DNA of 64,000 nucleotides, taken from the NCBI GenBank assembly GCA_003512955.1, contig DOTG01000020.1, positions 124,001 to 188,000 of the forward strand, in the 5' to 3' direction. How positions within the stretch are numbered: position 1 is the first letter of the stretch; the number at the start of each line of letters is the position of its first letter. Made by a program: the position numbers and the translations under genes. This document shows positions 1 to 9,025 of this stretch, piece after piece. The stretch is from Marinilabiliales bacterium (lineage in GTDB: Bacteria > Bacteroidota > Bacteroidia > Bacteroidales > SZUA-534). The notes below the pieces were generated by a model. The model was not told the DNA's origin. It did not search any database and saw nothing but the letters and a program-made list of their open reading frames with translations.

Positions 1-230
1 AAAACATGGCCGAGCCTTTACGCATTGCTTACGAAGCAACCCCCGAACCCAAAATTATTATCGTGGCAGGTGTGGATGCCATCAGTGGAGGTATTTTTGA
101 AGGAAGTCCGGCATTGAACCGCTCTTTTCTCGATAAATACCCCATCGCCCTTTATATCCCGGGAAACCCGGTACACCCCTTATCTTTTATAAATGGGGTA
201 CTAAGCTTGATACGGACTAAAACAAAATAA
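1..230 (+). CDS. NuoB / hydrogenase-4 small subunit-like protein, C-terminal fragment
   Basis: This is the 3' end of a gene that begins before the window; the reading frame is open from base 3 to a TAA at 228-230. The roughly 75 visible residues resemble the C-terminus of the small subunit of group 4 [NiFe] hydrogenases (HyfI/HycG) and NuoB: a PLR-YEATPEPK segment, then AISGGIF, then YIPGNPVHP. In the family, the first block carries a cysteine just before AISGG and the last is PGCPP; both cysteines are ligands of the proximal 4Fe-4S cluster. Here they read GVDAISGG and PGNPV, so two ligands are missing. This pattern is expected of hydrogenase-related complexes that have lost the cluster rather than of a true hydrogenase. 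The rest of the complex would lie upstream. A bidirectional terminator follows. Confidence 0.75.
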   Translation, partial: NMAEPLRIAYEATPEPKIIIVAGVDAISGGIFEGSPALNRSFLDKYPIALYIPGNPVHPLSFINGVLSLIRTKTK

Positions 231-261
231 AAAAACAGGGAGGCGATGTCTCCCTGTTTTT
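231..261. terminator. Bidirectional hairpin terminator
   Basis: A perfect 12-bp stem (AAAAACAGGGAG / CTCCCTGTTTTT) with a 7-nt loop is flanked by A and T runs. It lies between the convergent NuoB-like gene and metF and can end both transcripts. Confidence 0.85.
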
Positions 262-278
262 TTATCCATTATCGAATT

Positions 279-1232
279 CTAAAATATCTCCTCTGCAATT
301 TTTCGGATGCTGCTTCCGGCTCCCAATGTATAAAAATGCAATACCGGGGCTCCTTGGTTTATCAACTCTTTGGCTTGTTCAATACTCCAATGGGTACCCA
401 CTTCTAAAGCCTCTTTATTGTCTTTGCACTTTTTTATCTCTTTCTTCAAATCTTCTGGGATCTCTAAATGAAACAACCTGGGTAACACTTCCACCTGATC
501 AAGAAGGGCAATGGGCTTCAACCCGGGAATGATAGGAACGGTGATGCCGGCAGCCCGGCATTTTTGCACAAAATCAAAATAATGTTTGTTGTCAAAAAAC
601 ATTTGTGTAATGATATACTCTGCCCCGGCCAATACTTTCGCTTTCAGGTATTGAATATCCGATTCCAGGCTAGCCGCCGCATAATGCTTCTCGGGATATC
701 CCGCTACCCCTACACAAAAATTCGATGGATTGGCTTGCTCCAGGTTTTCATCCAGATATTTGCCTTTGTTCATGTTCATTACCTGTTCAACCAGCTCCAC
801 GGCATAACGGTGGCCATCGGGGTCGGGAATAAATACGTCCTGCCCCCGGCCAGCATCTCCTTGCAATACCAACAGGTTTTCGATACCTAAAAAGTTGAAG
901 TCAATCAGGGCATTTTCTGCCTGGTCGCGCGAAAAACCTCCACAAGTCAGGTGCGGTACCACTTCAACCTTATATTTGTTCATGATGGAAGCAGTGAGGG
1001 CCACGGTTCCCGGACGCTTGGAGATAGTCCGTTTGATGATTTTCCCGTTTTTTAACTGCGAATAGGTGGCTTCATCTTTATGATAGGTGATGTTAATAAA
1101 CGCGGGTTGAAACTCGATTAATTGCTCGATCCGTTGGTAAATTCCCTCTACTTTGTTTCCCCGTAAAGGTGGTACAATTTCGATGGAGAAAAGTGTTTTT
1201 TTCCGGTTGTTGATTAAGTCAATTACTTTCAC
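279..1232 (-). CDS. metF: 5,10-methylenetetrahydrofolate reductase
   Basis: A 317-residue MTHFR of usual bacterial length. It reduces 5,10-methylene-THF to 5-methyl-THF, the methyl donor for MetH, in the cytoplasm with FAD. Family landmarks are the N-terminal FSIEIVPP segment (substrate and flavin-binding strand of the TIM barrel), VVPHLTC near residue 94, LVLQGD around residue 121 and QMFFDN near residue 210. The start codon is GTG (reverse complement of CAC at 1230-1232), giving MKVIDLI; no better ATG is present. It is the last gene of the metY-metX-hom-metH-metF series. A 102-bp gap holding an imperfect inverted repeat separates it from metH. Pairing with metH in one transcription unit places it in one-carbon supply for methionine. 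Identification is firm; membership of the SAM-controlled transcript is inferred from order and strand. Confidence 0.95.
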   Translation of the reverse strand: MKVIDLINNRKKTLFSIEIVPPLRGNKVEGIYQRIEQLIEFQPAFINITYHKDEATYSQLKNGKIIKRTISKRPGTVALTASIMNKYKVEVVPHLTCGGFSRDQAENALIDFNFLGIENLLVLQGDAGRGQDVFIPDPDGHRYAVELVEQVMNMNKGKYLDENLEQANPSNFCVGVAGYPEKHYAAASLESDIQYLKAKVLAGAEYIITQMFFDNKHYFDFVQKCRAAGITVPIIPGLKPIALLDQVEVLPRLFHLEIPEDLKKEIKKCKDNKEALEVGTHWSIEQAKELINQGAPVLHFYTLGAGSSIRKIAEEIF

Positions 1233-1249
1233 TGTTTATTGATTTTTTG

Positions 1250-1325
1250 CCACGAATTACACAAATTTTCATGAATATATTTAACATTAAACTGCTTTTT
1301 TTGTGTTCATTCGTGCAATTAGTGG
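1250..1325. repeat. Imperfect inverted repeat between metH and metF
   Basis: The left arm (1250 onward) reads CCACGAATTACACAAAT. The right arm, read on the other strand from 1325, gives CCACTAATTGCACGAAT. The arms match at most positions and flank an AT-rich centre. It resembles dispersed intergenic repeats common in Bacteroidetes. It may fold in the mRNA between metH and metF. Confidence 0.6.
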
Positions 1326-1334
1326 TTTTTTTGT

Positions 1335-4300
1335 TTAATAATTTAATAAGGTTCCCAGCCATTTTTCGGCTTTGGCCAAGTCCCATCCTTTTCGGCGGGC
1401 ATAGTCCTCCACCTGATCTTTGGTGATTTTACCTACCCCAAAATAGTGCGATTCGGGATGAGCTAAAATGATGCCCGATACAGCCGCGTTTGGATACATG
1501 GCAAAATTTTCAGTCAAAGTAATGCCTGCCCGGTGCGCCTGAATCAAATCGAACAACATGCCTTTTTCGGTATGCTCGGGACAAGCCGGATAGCCAATCG
1601 CCGGACGGATACCCCGGTATTTCATGGCCAATAAATCATCGAAACTGATATTTTCGTTGGGGGCATATCCCCACCATTCCCTCCGGATTTTTAAATGCAA
1701 AAGCTCGGTAAAAGCCTCCGCCAAACGGTCGGCCACATATTTTATTAAGATGCTCAAATATTCGTCATTCATCGATTGGTATTCTACCAGCTTTTTCTCA
1801 ATACCGATTCCTGCGGTTACGGCAAATCCACCTACATAATCTTTGATTCCAGAACCCACGGGAGCCACAAAATCGGACAATGAATAACAGTATTCCGAGT
1901 TTGGTGCAGGGTTTTGCTGCCTCAACCCATGGTACCGGGCTATCTCCTTTTCCTGTTCTACAGGGTCATAAATAATAATGTCGTCACCATCGCTATTGGC
2001 CGGATATAAACCAACTACAGCATTGGCATGTAACGATTTCTGTGCAATGATTTCATCAATCAATTTATTGGCATCGTCATACAGTTTCCGGGCTTCCTCC
2101 CCTTTTTCAGGATCATTAAAAATGTCAGGGAATTTTCCTTTAAAGTCCCACGAAATAAAGAAGAAAGTCCAGTCTATATAAGGTCGGATTTCGGACAAAT
2201 CATAATTCTCAATCACGGAGAGTCCCAGCTTTTTGGGTTTCACAATTTGAGCTTTTTGAACATCAAAGAGCATTTTATGTGCCTGTGCCTCTTCAAAGCT
2301 CATCAAAGGCTTAGCTCCCTTTCCGTGGGTTTGCCTGATGTGCTCGTACTCCTTTTTTATCTTTGCCACAAATGATTTCCCGGTTTCTTTATTCATCACC
2401 TCGTTCATCATTTTCACAGCTTCCGAAGCATCTTTGGAATGAACCACCGGGCCACTGTAATATGGATCGATTTTTAATGCCGTGTGAACTTTAGACGTGG
2501 TAGCTCCGCCAACAAACAATGGAATGGTAAACCCAGCTTTTTCCATCTCCTTGGCCACATGCACCATCTCATCGAGCGATGGCGTAATTAATCCGCTACA
2601 GGCAATAATATCCACCTTGTTTTCTTTGGCCGACTCCAGAATGGTTTCACAAGGAGTCATCACTCCTAAATCGATGGTATCGTAGTTATTACATGCCAAT
2701 ACCACATTCACAATGTTTTTGCCGATATCATGTACATCGCCTTTCACGGTGGCCAATTGAACTTTGCCCACATAAGTCCGTTCGCCGCTGGCACCTCCCT
2801 CCTGCTCTGCTTCAATAAATGGTTGCAAAAATGCCACAGCCTGTTTCATCACGCGGGCGGTTTTCACCACTTGTGGCAAAAACATTTTCCCTTCGCCAAA
2901 CAGATCGCCTACCCGATTCATTCCGTCCATCAAAGGTCCCTCAATAATTTTCAGGGTTGGAGCATATTTGAGTTGCGCCTCTTTTAAATCCTCTATCAGA
3001 TAGTCATTTATCCCCTTCATTAAGGAATAAGAAAGGCGTTCTTCCAGAGGTTTTTCGCGCCATTCTTCAATTTTCGTTTCGGCTTTGTCGGTATTTTTCA
3101 CCGTTTCGGCAAATTCAATCAGCTTTTCTGCCGAATCGGGTGTACGGTTCAGCACCACATCTTCCACCAGTTTCAATAAATCCTTCGGAATGTCGTCGTA
3201 AATCTGAATCATCCCCGGATTGAGAATAGCCATATCCATGCCCTCTTTAATGGCATAATACAAAAATACCGAGTGCATAGCTTCTCGTACGGTATTATTT
3301 CCCCGGAAACTAAAAGAAAGATTGCTCAAACCACCGCTAATTTTGGCATGGGGCAGATTTTTCTTTATCCATTTGATGGCTTCAATAAATTCAACGGCAT
3401 AATTGTTATGTTCCTCCATGCCGGTGGCTATGGCCAAAATATTGGGGTCGAAAATAATATCCTCGGGCGGAAACCCCAATTGGTGTACCAAAATGTTGTA
3501 AGCCCGTTGGCATATCTCTGCTTTCCGGGCAGCAGTTACTGCTTGTCCCTGTTCGTCGAAGGCCATGATGACGGCGGCCGCACCATATTTTCGTATTTTT
3601 TTTGCTTTATCAATAAAGTCGGCCTCGCCCTCTTTTAAACTGATGGAATTGACAATGGCCTTTCCCTGCAACACTTTTAAACCGGCTTCCAATGCTTCCC
3701 ATTTCGAAGAGTCAATCATGATTGGAAGCTTCGAAATTTCAGGCTCCGAAACAATGTAATTGAGGAAAGTGGTCATCTCGCTAACAGCATCCAACAAGCC
3801 GTCGTCGAGGTTTACATCAATAATCTGGGCTCCTCCATCTACCTGGTTCCGGGCAATGCTCAGCGCCTCATCGTATTTCTTTTCACGGATAAGTTTGGCA
3901 AATTTCAGGGAACCGGAAACGTTGGTGCGTTCGCCGATGTTGGTAAAATTCCTTTCGGGACTGATATAAACCGGTTCCAATCCGCTCAAACGGGTTTCTG
4001 TCTTTAATTCAGTGATGGCATGTGGTTGGTAACCATTCACAATATCGGCAATAGCTTTTATATGCTCGGGACGGGTTCCACAACATCCTCCCACGATGTT
4101 AACCATGCGGTTTTCCAAGAAATATTGGATTTGCCCGGCCATGGTTTTGGGCAGTTCATCGTATTCGCCCAACTGGTTGGGCAAGCCGGCGTTGGGATAT
4201 ACCGAAATGTACCAAGGCGATTTTGAAGACAATTCCTCTAAATAAGGTCGTAACCCTTCGGCACCAAAGCTGCAATTGAGGCCAATGCTCAACAAATCCA

Positions 4301-5012
4301 TGTGCGAAAGTGAAATAATAAATGCCTCCACGGTTTGTCCCGAGAGTGTCCGCCCGCTTTTATCGGCAATGGTAATGGACATCATGACAGGGAGTTTGGT
4401 GTTTCGCTTCTCAAAAGCATTCAACACTCCCACATAAGCCGCCTTGGCATTTAAAATATCAAAAACGGTTTCAATCAAAAGAATATCGGCCCCGCCTTCG
4501 ATCAAACCTTCAGCCTGCTCCTGATATGCTTCTACCAATTGGTCGAAGGTAACCGACCGTTTCGAAGGATCGTTCACATCGGGCGAAATAGAGGCCGTTT
4601 TATTGGTAGGCCCCATGGAACCCGCTACAAATCGGGGTTTCGCGGGATTTTTGGCAGTATATTCATCGGCCATTTCGCGGGCATTTTTAGCCGCCTGAAC
4701 ATTAATGCGGTACACCAAATGTTCCATGGAATAATCGGCTTGCGAAATACGGGTGGAGTTGAATGTGTTGGTTTCGATAATGTCGGAACCAGCATCCAGA
4801 AACATGCGGTGTATCTCTTTGCAAACATCGGGACGGGTCAACGAAAGCAGGTCGTTGTTCCCTTTCAAATCAACAGGATGGTTTTTAAACTCCTCGCCCC
4901 TAAAATCGGCCTCGGTGAGTTTATAACGCTGAATCATGGTTCCGGTGGCCCCATCAAGCACCACAATCCGCTGTTTAATAATTTCTTCTATCTGACTTTT
5001 CTGACGTGACAT
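1335..5012 (-). CDS. metH: Cobalamin-dependent methionine synthase
   Basis: A 1225-residue full-length MetH that transfers a methyl group from 5-methyl-THF to homocysteine through cobalamin. In order: the homocysteine-binding barrel with LDGATGTMIQ near the start, the zinc ligand in GLNCSFG and the GGCCGT pair; the pterin-binding barrel starting at NIGERTNVSGS; the B12 cap and Rossmann domain with the cobalt-binding DVHDIGKN motif; and the C-terminal AdoMet reactivation domain (EYQSMNDEY, RPAIGYPACPEHTEK). An upstream in-frame ATG at 5078 would add 22 residues, but those codons lie inside an intergenic inverted repeat, so the start is placed at 5012 (MSRQKSQIEE). It sits between hom and metF. 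All four modules are intact, so the cell needs B12 for this step unless another synthase exists elsewhere. Confidence 0.96.
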   Translation of the reverse strand: MSRQKSQIEEIIKQRIVVLDGATGTMIQRYKLTEADFRGEEFKNHPVDLKGNNDLLSLTRPDVCKEIHRMFLDAGSDIIETNTFNSTRISQADYSMEHLVYRINVQAAKNAREMADEYTAKNPAKPRFVAGSMGPTNKTASISPDVNDPSKRSVTFDQLVEAYQEQAEGLIEGGADILLIETVFDILNAKAAYVGVLNAFEKRNTKLPVMMSITIADKSGRTLSGQTVEAFIISLSHMDLLSIGLNCSFGAEGLRPYLEELSSKSPWYISVYPNAGLPNQLGEYDELPKTMAGQIQYFLENRMVNIVGGCCGTRPEHIKAIADIVNGYQPHAITELKTETRLSGLEPVYISPERNFTNIGERTNVSGSLKFAKLIREKKYDEALSIARNQVDGGAQIIDVNLDDGLLDAVSEMTTFLNYIVSEPEISKLPIMIDSSKWEALEAGLKVLQGKAIVNSISLKEGEADFIDKAKKIRKYGAAAVIMAFDEQGQAVTAARKAEICQRAYNILVHQLGFPPEDIIFDPNILAIATGMEEHNNYAVEFIEAIKWIKKNLPHAKISGGLSNLSFSFRGNNTVREAMHSVFLYYAIKEGMDMAILNPGMIQIYDDIPKDLLKLVEDVVLNRTPDSAEKLIEFAETVKNTDKAETKIEEWREKPLEERLSYSLMKGINDYLIEDLKEAQLKYAPTLKIIEGPLMDGMNRVGDLFGEGKMFLPQVVKTARVMKQAVAFLQPFIEAEQEGGASGERTYVGKVQLATVKGDVHDIGKNIVNVVLACNNYDTIDLGVMTPCETILESAKENKVDIIACSGLITPSLDEMVHVAKEMEKAGFTIPLFVGGATTSKVHTALKIDPYYSGPVVHSKDASEAVKMMNEVMNKETGKSFVAKIKKEYEHIRQTHGKGAKPLMSFEEAQAHKMLFDVQKAQIVKPKKLGLSVIENYDLSEIRPYIDWTFFFISWDFKGKFPDIFNDPEKGEEARKLYDDANKLIDEIIAQKSLHANAVVGLYPANSDGDDIIIYDPVEQEKEIARYHGLRQQNPAPNSEYCYSLSDFVAPVGSGIKDYVGGFAVTAGIGIEKKLVEYQSMNDEYLSILIKYVADRLAEAFTELLHLKIRREWWGYAPNENISFDDLLAMKYRGIRPAIGYPACPEHTEKGMLFDLIQAHRAGITLTENFAMYPNAAVSGIILAHPESHYFGVGKITKDQVEDYARRKGWDLAKAEKWLGTLLNY

Positions 5013-5035
5013 TTTCTGTTTTTTTAATTTTTGAA

Positions 5036-5079
5036 CGTGGATTACACTGATTCCGGTAACCCGGAAACGCTGATCCACG
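5036..5079. repeat. Inverted repeat upstream of metH
   Basis: CGTGGATTACACTGATTCCGG is mirrored by CCGGAAACGCTGATCCACG around a short TAAC centre. The arms agree imperfectly, as in an old dispersed element. It covers the 5' extension of the metH frame and argues against the upstream ATG at 5078. Confidence 0.65.
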
Positions 5080-5131
5080 CTGTTTTTTATTTAAATTTCT
5101 TATCTGCGGAAATCTGCGTGTCATTATTTGT

Positions 5132-6334
5132 TTAATACGTATTTACCATATCACCCAAATAGGCAATAAAGACGTCCAATTTAGGGAGTAATTTTTTAAT
5201 TTTTAACAGATTCTCCAGTTTAATGATACCAATAACGTAGCTGTTTTGTTTTGAGGTATAGCGCTCCTGAATTTCTTCAAAATCGAAATGGCTGAAATCA
5301 AGCGAATTAGAATACCTTAAGTAGATTCTCAGGGCGTGATTGGTGGAATACGTTGGCACGGTAAAATATTTCTGTTTTTTGTACTCGTATTTGTAATTGT
5401 GCAACCTTGCGGTAATATCCGACAGCACCGCCGAACCGGTAGGATGCCCGCCGGCTCCTTTTCCAAACATAAATTGTTTGTCATAGGCTTCGCCTTGAAT
5501 CACCACTCCGTTGAATTCATCCTCAACTCCGTAAATGTATTTGTCGGGCGTAACCAGGCGGGGAAGCACGTAAAGCGTTATTTCATCTTTCCTGATTTTG
5601 GTAACCTGCGCTACTAATTTAATGCGATACCCTTTTTCGCGGGCGTACTGAATATCAAAACCCGATATTTTCGAGATGCCGTAATTCAATACATCATCGG
5701 GATTCACCACGGTTCCGAACCCGTGAACCGCCAGAATGACCAATTTATAAAGGCTATCGAATCCTTCCACATCAAAAACCGGGTTACTTTCGGCAAAACC
5801 CAATTCCTGAGCCAGTTTCAAGGCTTTTGAATACTCCATTTTATCGTTAAAAATGCGCGTCAAAATAAAATTCGACGAACCATTTAAAATCCCGGTAATC
5901 GACTTCAGCAAATCGTTGTCGTAATATTCTTCCAGGTTTCGGATAACCGGGATACTTCCACAGGCTGAAGCATCGTATAACAACGCGGTTTTGTGTTCCT
6001 TTTGTAACCGGATAAGTTCCGTAATGTGTGTGGCAATCATCTTTTTATTGCCCGACACCACCGATATCCCTTGTTGCAGCGACTTTTTCACCATCTGGTA
6101 AGCATCGTCGGCATTGTCAATCAGCTCCACTATCAGGTTAATTTCAGGGTCGTTCAGCAAATCGTCAAAGTGAAAGGTAAAAATCCCGCTATCGAGTTTT
6201 CTGGTTTTATCCTTGCTTTTGATACAAATCCGCTTGATGCTGGCCCGGGCATTGGGCGATTTTTCCAACACCTCATAAAGTCCTTGCCCCACAGTTCCAA
6301 AGCCGATTAACCCTATTTTTATTTGTGTGTTCAT
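5132..6334 (-). CDS. hom: Homoserine dehydrogenase
   Basis: A 400-residue monofunctional homoserine dehydrogenase, which reduces aspartate 4-semialdehyde to homoserine with NAD(P)H. The N-terminal Rossmann motif GLIGFGTVGQG is at about residues 8-18. GNKKMIAT (about residue 95) and GILNGSSNFILTRI (about residue 147) mark the cofactor and substrate domain. There is no aspartokinase domain. The C-terminal 50 residues (from about 350) are short for a full ACT regulatory domain, so feedback control may be weak or absent. It lies between metX and metH in the methionine series, which suggests a copy dedicated to methionine; whether a second hom for threonine exists cannot be seen here. Start ATG at 6334, 19 bp after metX ends. 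Confidence 0.94.
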   Translation of the reverse strand: MNTQIKIGLIGFGTVGQGLYEVLEKSPNARASIKRICIKSKDKTRKLDSGIFTFHFDDLLNDPEINLIVELIDNADDAYQMVKKSLQQGISVVSGNKKMIATHITELIRLQKEHKTALLYDASACGSIPVIRNLEEYYDNDLLKSITGILNGSSNFILTRIFNDKMEYSKALKLAQELGFAESNPVFDVEGFDSLYKLVILAVHGFGTVVNPDDVLNYGISKISGFDIQYAREKGYRIKLVAQVTKIRKDEITLYVLPRLVTPDKYIYGVEDEFNGVVIQGEAYDKQFMFGKGAGGHPTGSAVLSDITARLHNYKYEYKKQKYFTVPTYSTNHALRIYLRYSNSLDFSHFDFEEIQERYTSKQNSYVIGIIKLENLLKIKKLLPKLDVFIAYLGDMVNTY

Positions 6335-6353
6335 ATTCTTATAAACCTGATTT

Positions 6354-7430
6354 CTAAATCCCTAAAAATTCTTTATAAATCCTGTTTTGTCTTTCAAACT
6401 CCAGCAAAAACCCATCGTGGCCATAAAACGATTCCAGCATCACCAACTGGCTACCTGGAATGTGTTTATGTATCAATTGCTGATCGTCAGTGGTAAAAAG
6501 GATGTCGGAAGAAATTGAAATAATCAACGATTTTGCCTTTATCTGTGCCAGGGCTTTCTGGTAGCCGCCCCTGTCCCGCCCCACGTTATGCGAATCGAGT
6601 GCCTTTGAAAGGTAATAATAGGAATAAGCGTTGAACCTATTTACCAGTTTATCTCCTTGGTGTTGCTGATACGAGCTGGCCTTATAATTATCGGTTTTTT
6701 CCGTGTCATCCTCTGCCTGCGTTTCGTTATAGGCAAAACGGTTCCGATAGCTGATTAATGCCATGCTCCGGGCGGCTTTCATTCCATTTGCCCCACCATC
6801 GGGACGGTTTTCAAAAAAAGTAGCATCGGCCTGAATGGCCAACCGTTGGCTTTCGTTAAAAGCGGTAACCCACGGGGTGTTTACGGCATTGGTGGCCACA
6901 TAAATGGCGTGTTCAAAAATATCGGGATTCATAATCGTCCATTCCAAGGCTTGATGCCCCCCAATGGAACAACCCAAAACCACGTAAATTTTACCGATTC
7001 CTAAATATTGCCGCAACAATTCATGCGCTTTTACCTGATCACGGACTGTAACTTGTGGAAAGTTCAAAAAATAGGGCTCTCCGGTTCTTGGATCGATAGA
7101 CAACGGCCCTGTACTGCCATAACAGGAGCCCAAAATGTTGGCACAAACAATAAAATAGTTGGCAGGATCAAAAAATTTACCTTCGCCCACCATTCCCGGC
7201 CACCAATCAACGGGATCAGAATTGGCGGTATAGGCATGGCACATCCAAACCACATTACTTTGCTCCTTGTTGAGCGTTCCATAGGTGGTATAGGCAATCT
7301 CAATTTCGGGTAACTGCTCACCGCTCTCCAGCGTAAAAACCTGTTCGTGTTTCAGGTACTTTACATTCCGGCCCTCATCGTGCGAAAGATATTTCGGTTT
7401 AATCAAACATTCTGTCTCCGTTGTATCCAT
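6354..7430 (-). CDS. metX: Homoserine O-acetyltransferase
   Basis: A 358-residue alpha/beta-hydrolase-fold acyltransferase that acetylates homoserine with acetyl-CoA. The order of motifs fits the family: GSCYGSTGP near 101-109, the nucleophile elbow GCSIGGHQ with Ser155, an Asp in SSDILFTTDDQQ near 315, and the catalytic His in FYGHDGFLLE near 340. It follows metY by 49 bp and precedes hom by 19 bp on the same strand, consistent with co-transcription. Because the downstream partner is an O-acetylhomoserine sulfhydrylase, acetyl rather than succinyl donor use is inferred; family sequence alone does not always settle that. Confidence 0.93.
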   Translation of the reverse strand: MDTTETECLIKPKYLSHDEGRNVKYLKHEQVFTLESGEQLPEIEIAYTTYGTLNKEQSNVVWMCHAYTANSDPVDWWPGMVGEGKFFDPANYFIVCANILGSCYGSTGPLSIDPRTGEPYFLNFPQVTVRDQVKAHELLRQYLGIGKIYVVLGCSIGGHQALEWTIMNPDIFEHAIYVATNAVNTPWVTAFNESQRLAIQADATFFENRPDGGANGMKAARSMALISYRNRFAYNETQAEDDTEKTDNYKASSYQQHQGDKLVNRFNAYSYYYLSKALDSHNVGRDRGGYQKALAQIKAKSLIISISSDILFTTDDQQLIHKHIPGSQLVMLESFYGHDGFLLEFERQNRIYKEFLGI

Positions 7431-7479
7431 TATAAAAGTATTGAATTATTGTTCATTACTCATTGTTCATTGCCAATTG

Positions 7480-8751
7480 TTAAAGCGCTTGTTCAAAATC
7501 GGCAATAATATCATCTATGTGTTCAATGCCCACCGAAACCCGAATCAGGTTCGGGGTGATGTTGATATTCAGCAACTGCTCCTCGGTGAGTTGGCGGTGA
7601 GTCATGCTGGCCGGATGCACCACGCTGGTGCGGATATCACCCACATGAACCACCAGTTTCGCCAATTGTAGCCGATTGATAAACTGCTTGGTTTCCTCGA
7701 TTCCCCCTTTACACCCAAAAGCCAAAACGCCACTGGCACCATCGGGCAAATATTTTTTCGACAATAGATGGTACGGACTTGAGGTTAATTCCGGGTATTT
7801 TACCCATTCAACCTGGGGTTGCTTCTCAAGCCATTGTGCCAATTGCAAGGTGTTTTTGCTATGGCGTTCCATCCGTAAAGCCAGGGTTTGGCAACCCTGA
7901 AAAGTTAAAAATGCGTTGAAAGGCGACAAGCAGGGTCCCAAATCGCGCAACAATTGGGTGCGGGCTTTTACCACAAAGGGATTGTCTTTAAAGTCGATGG
8001 CATAGCGTACGCCGTGGTAGCTGGTATCGGGCTCGGTAAATTCCGGAAATTTTCCGTTTTGCCAGTTAAAATTACCGCCATCAACAATCACACCTCCCAA
8101 ACTTGTGGCATGGCCGTCGATAAATTTGGTGGTGCTGTGAATAACCACGTTGGCCCCATGTTTAAAGGGCTGACACAATACAGGAGTCGGAAAGGTGTTG
8201 TCGATAAGTAACGGCAACCCGTTTTTTGATGCAAAAAGGGAAAACTTCTCAAAATCGAGAACCTCCATTCCGGGATTGGTCAAACTTTCGGCAAAAACAA
8301 GTTTTGTATTTGGTTGAATGGCTTTCTGCAATTCTTCCAATGGTGCATCCTGATCGACAAAGGTGCACGTAATGCCAAACTTCTTTAACGTGGTAGAAAA
8401 CAGGTTGATGGTCCCACCATACAGCGATTTGGCCGCAACAAAATGATCGCCGTTGCTGCACAGGTTCAGGATGGCCAAAGTCACCGCAGCATGTCCCGAC
8501 GACAAAGCCAAAGCCCCGGTTCCCCCTTCGAGCGAATTGATTTTCTCCTCCAGTTGGTTTACCGTGGGGTTGCTGATACGCGAATAGATATGTGCAGTAT
8601 CTTTCAAATCGAACACATCGCCAATCTGCTCGGCGGTATCGAATTTGTAGGTGGTACTTTGAATGATCCCAGGTACGCGGGGTTCGGCGTTTTTAGGCTG
8701 GTAGCCGTCCTGAACGGCACGGGTGCCAATATGAAGTTTTTTAGTAGTCAT
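7480..8751 (-). CDS. metY: O-acetylhomoserine sulfhydrylase (aminocarboxypropyltransferase)
   Basis: A 423-residue member of the Cys/Met metabolism PLP enzymes, longer than cystathionine synthases/lyases (about 380-400) as is usual for MetY. It replaces the acetyl group of O-acetylhomoserine with sulfide to give homocysteine. Visible features: SRISNPTVNQLEEK near 57-70, SSGHAAV near 84-90 for phosphate binding, and the PLP lysine at about Lys209 in HSTTKFIDGH. It is the first large gene of the methionine operon, 403 nt downstream of a SAM-I riboswitch on the same strand; the leader between them contains one or two small ORFs. Direct sulfhydrylation is thus the predicted route to homocysteine. 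Confidence 0.95.
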   Translation of the reverse strand: MTTKKLHIGTRAVQDGYQPKNAEPRVPGIIQSTTYKFDTAEQIGDVFDLKDTAHIYSRISNPTVNQLEEKINSLEGGTGALALSSGHAAVTLAILNLCSNGDHFVAAKSLYGGTINLFSTTLKKFGITCTFVDQDAPLEELQKAIQPNTKLVFAESLTNPGMEVLDFEKFSLFASKNGLPLLIDNTFPTPVLCQPFKHGANVVIHSTTKFIDGHATSLGGVIVDGGNFNWQNGKFPEFTEPDTSYHGVRYAIDFKDNPFVVKARTQLLRDLGPCLSPFNAFLTFQGCQTLALRMERHSKNTLQLAQWLEKQPQVEWVKYPELTSSPYHLLSKKYLPDGASGVLAFGCKGGIEETKQFINRLQLAKLVVHVGDIRTSVVHPASMTHRQLTEEQLLNINITPNLIRVSVGIEHIDDIIADFEQAL

Positions 8752-8796
8752 TTTATGTTGATTTTTTAGTTATTTAATACTCGAAATATTATTTTG

Positions 8797-8922
8797 TTAT
8801 TTGTCTTTGGTGTGATTAATGAAGATTTCCTGTTTCATACTGCTTTGTCTCGTGTCTGAATTCTCAAAATCTCTTAATCTTGCATTAGTGCTGTAACAAT
8901 TCAATGGGATATTTACCTCCAT
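8797..8922 (-). CDS. Possible 41-residue leader ORF upstream of metY
   Basis: An ATG-started frame in the leader between the riboswitch and metY, ending 45 nt before metY. Its C-terminal part contains a second ATG (MKQEIFINHTKDK). The composition is ordinary, with no signal or membrane segment, and I recognise no family. It could be translated as part of the operon leader or be chance. It is recorded because it shares strand and transcript with the sORF at 9026-9142. Confidence 0.25.
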   Translation of the reverse strand: MEVNIPLNCYSTNARLRDFENSDTRQSSMKQEIFINHTKDK

Positions 8923-9025
8923 CGGAATCAACTTTTTTACATAAAGAAATTAAAACGGATTTAAAGGTTCCTTGAACCAACAACCGGAGCTATGAAATAG
9001 CGTTTGGAGTAACGTTTAATTGCAC

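Noticed and set aside
4539..5009. A 156-residue plus-strand ORF
   Set aside because: It is antisense to the N-terminal domain of metH, which is strongly conserved.
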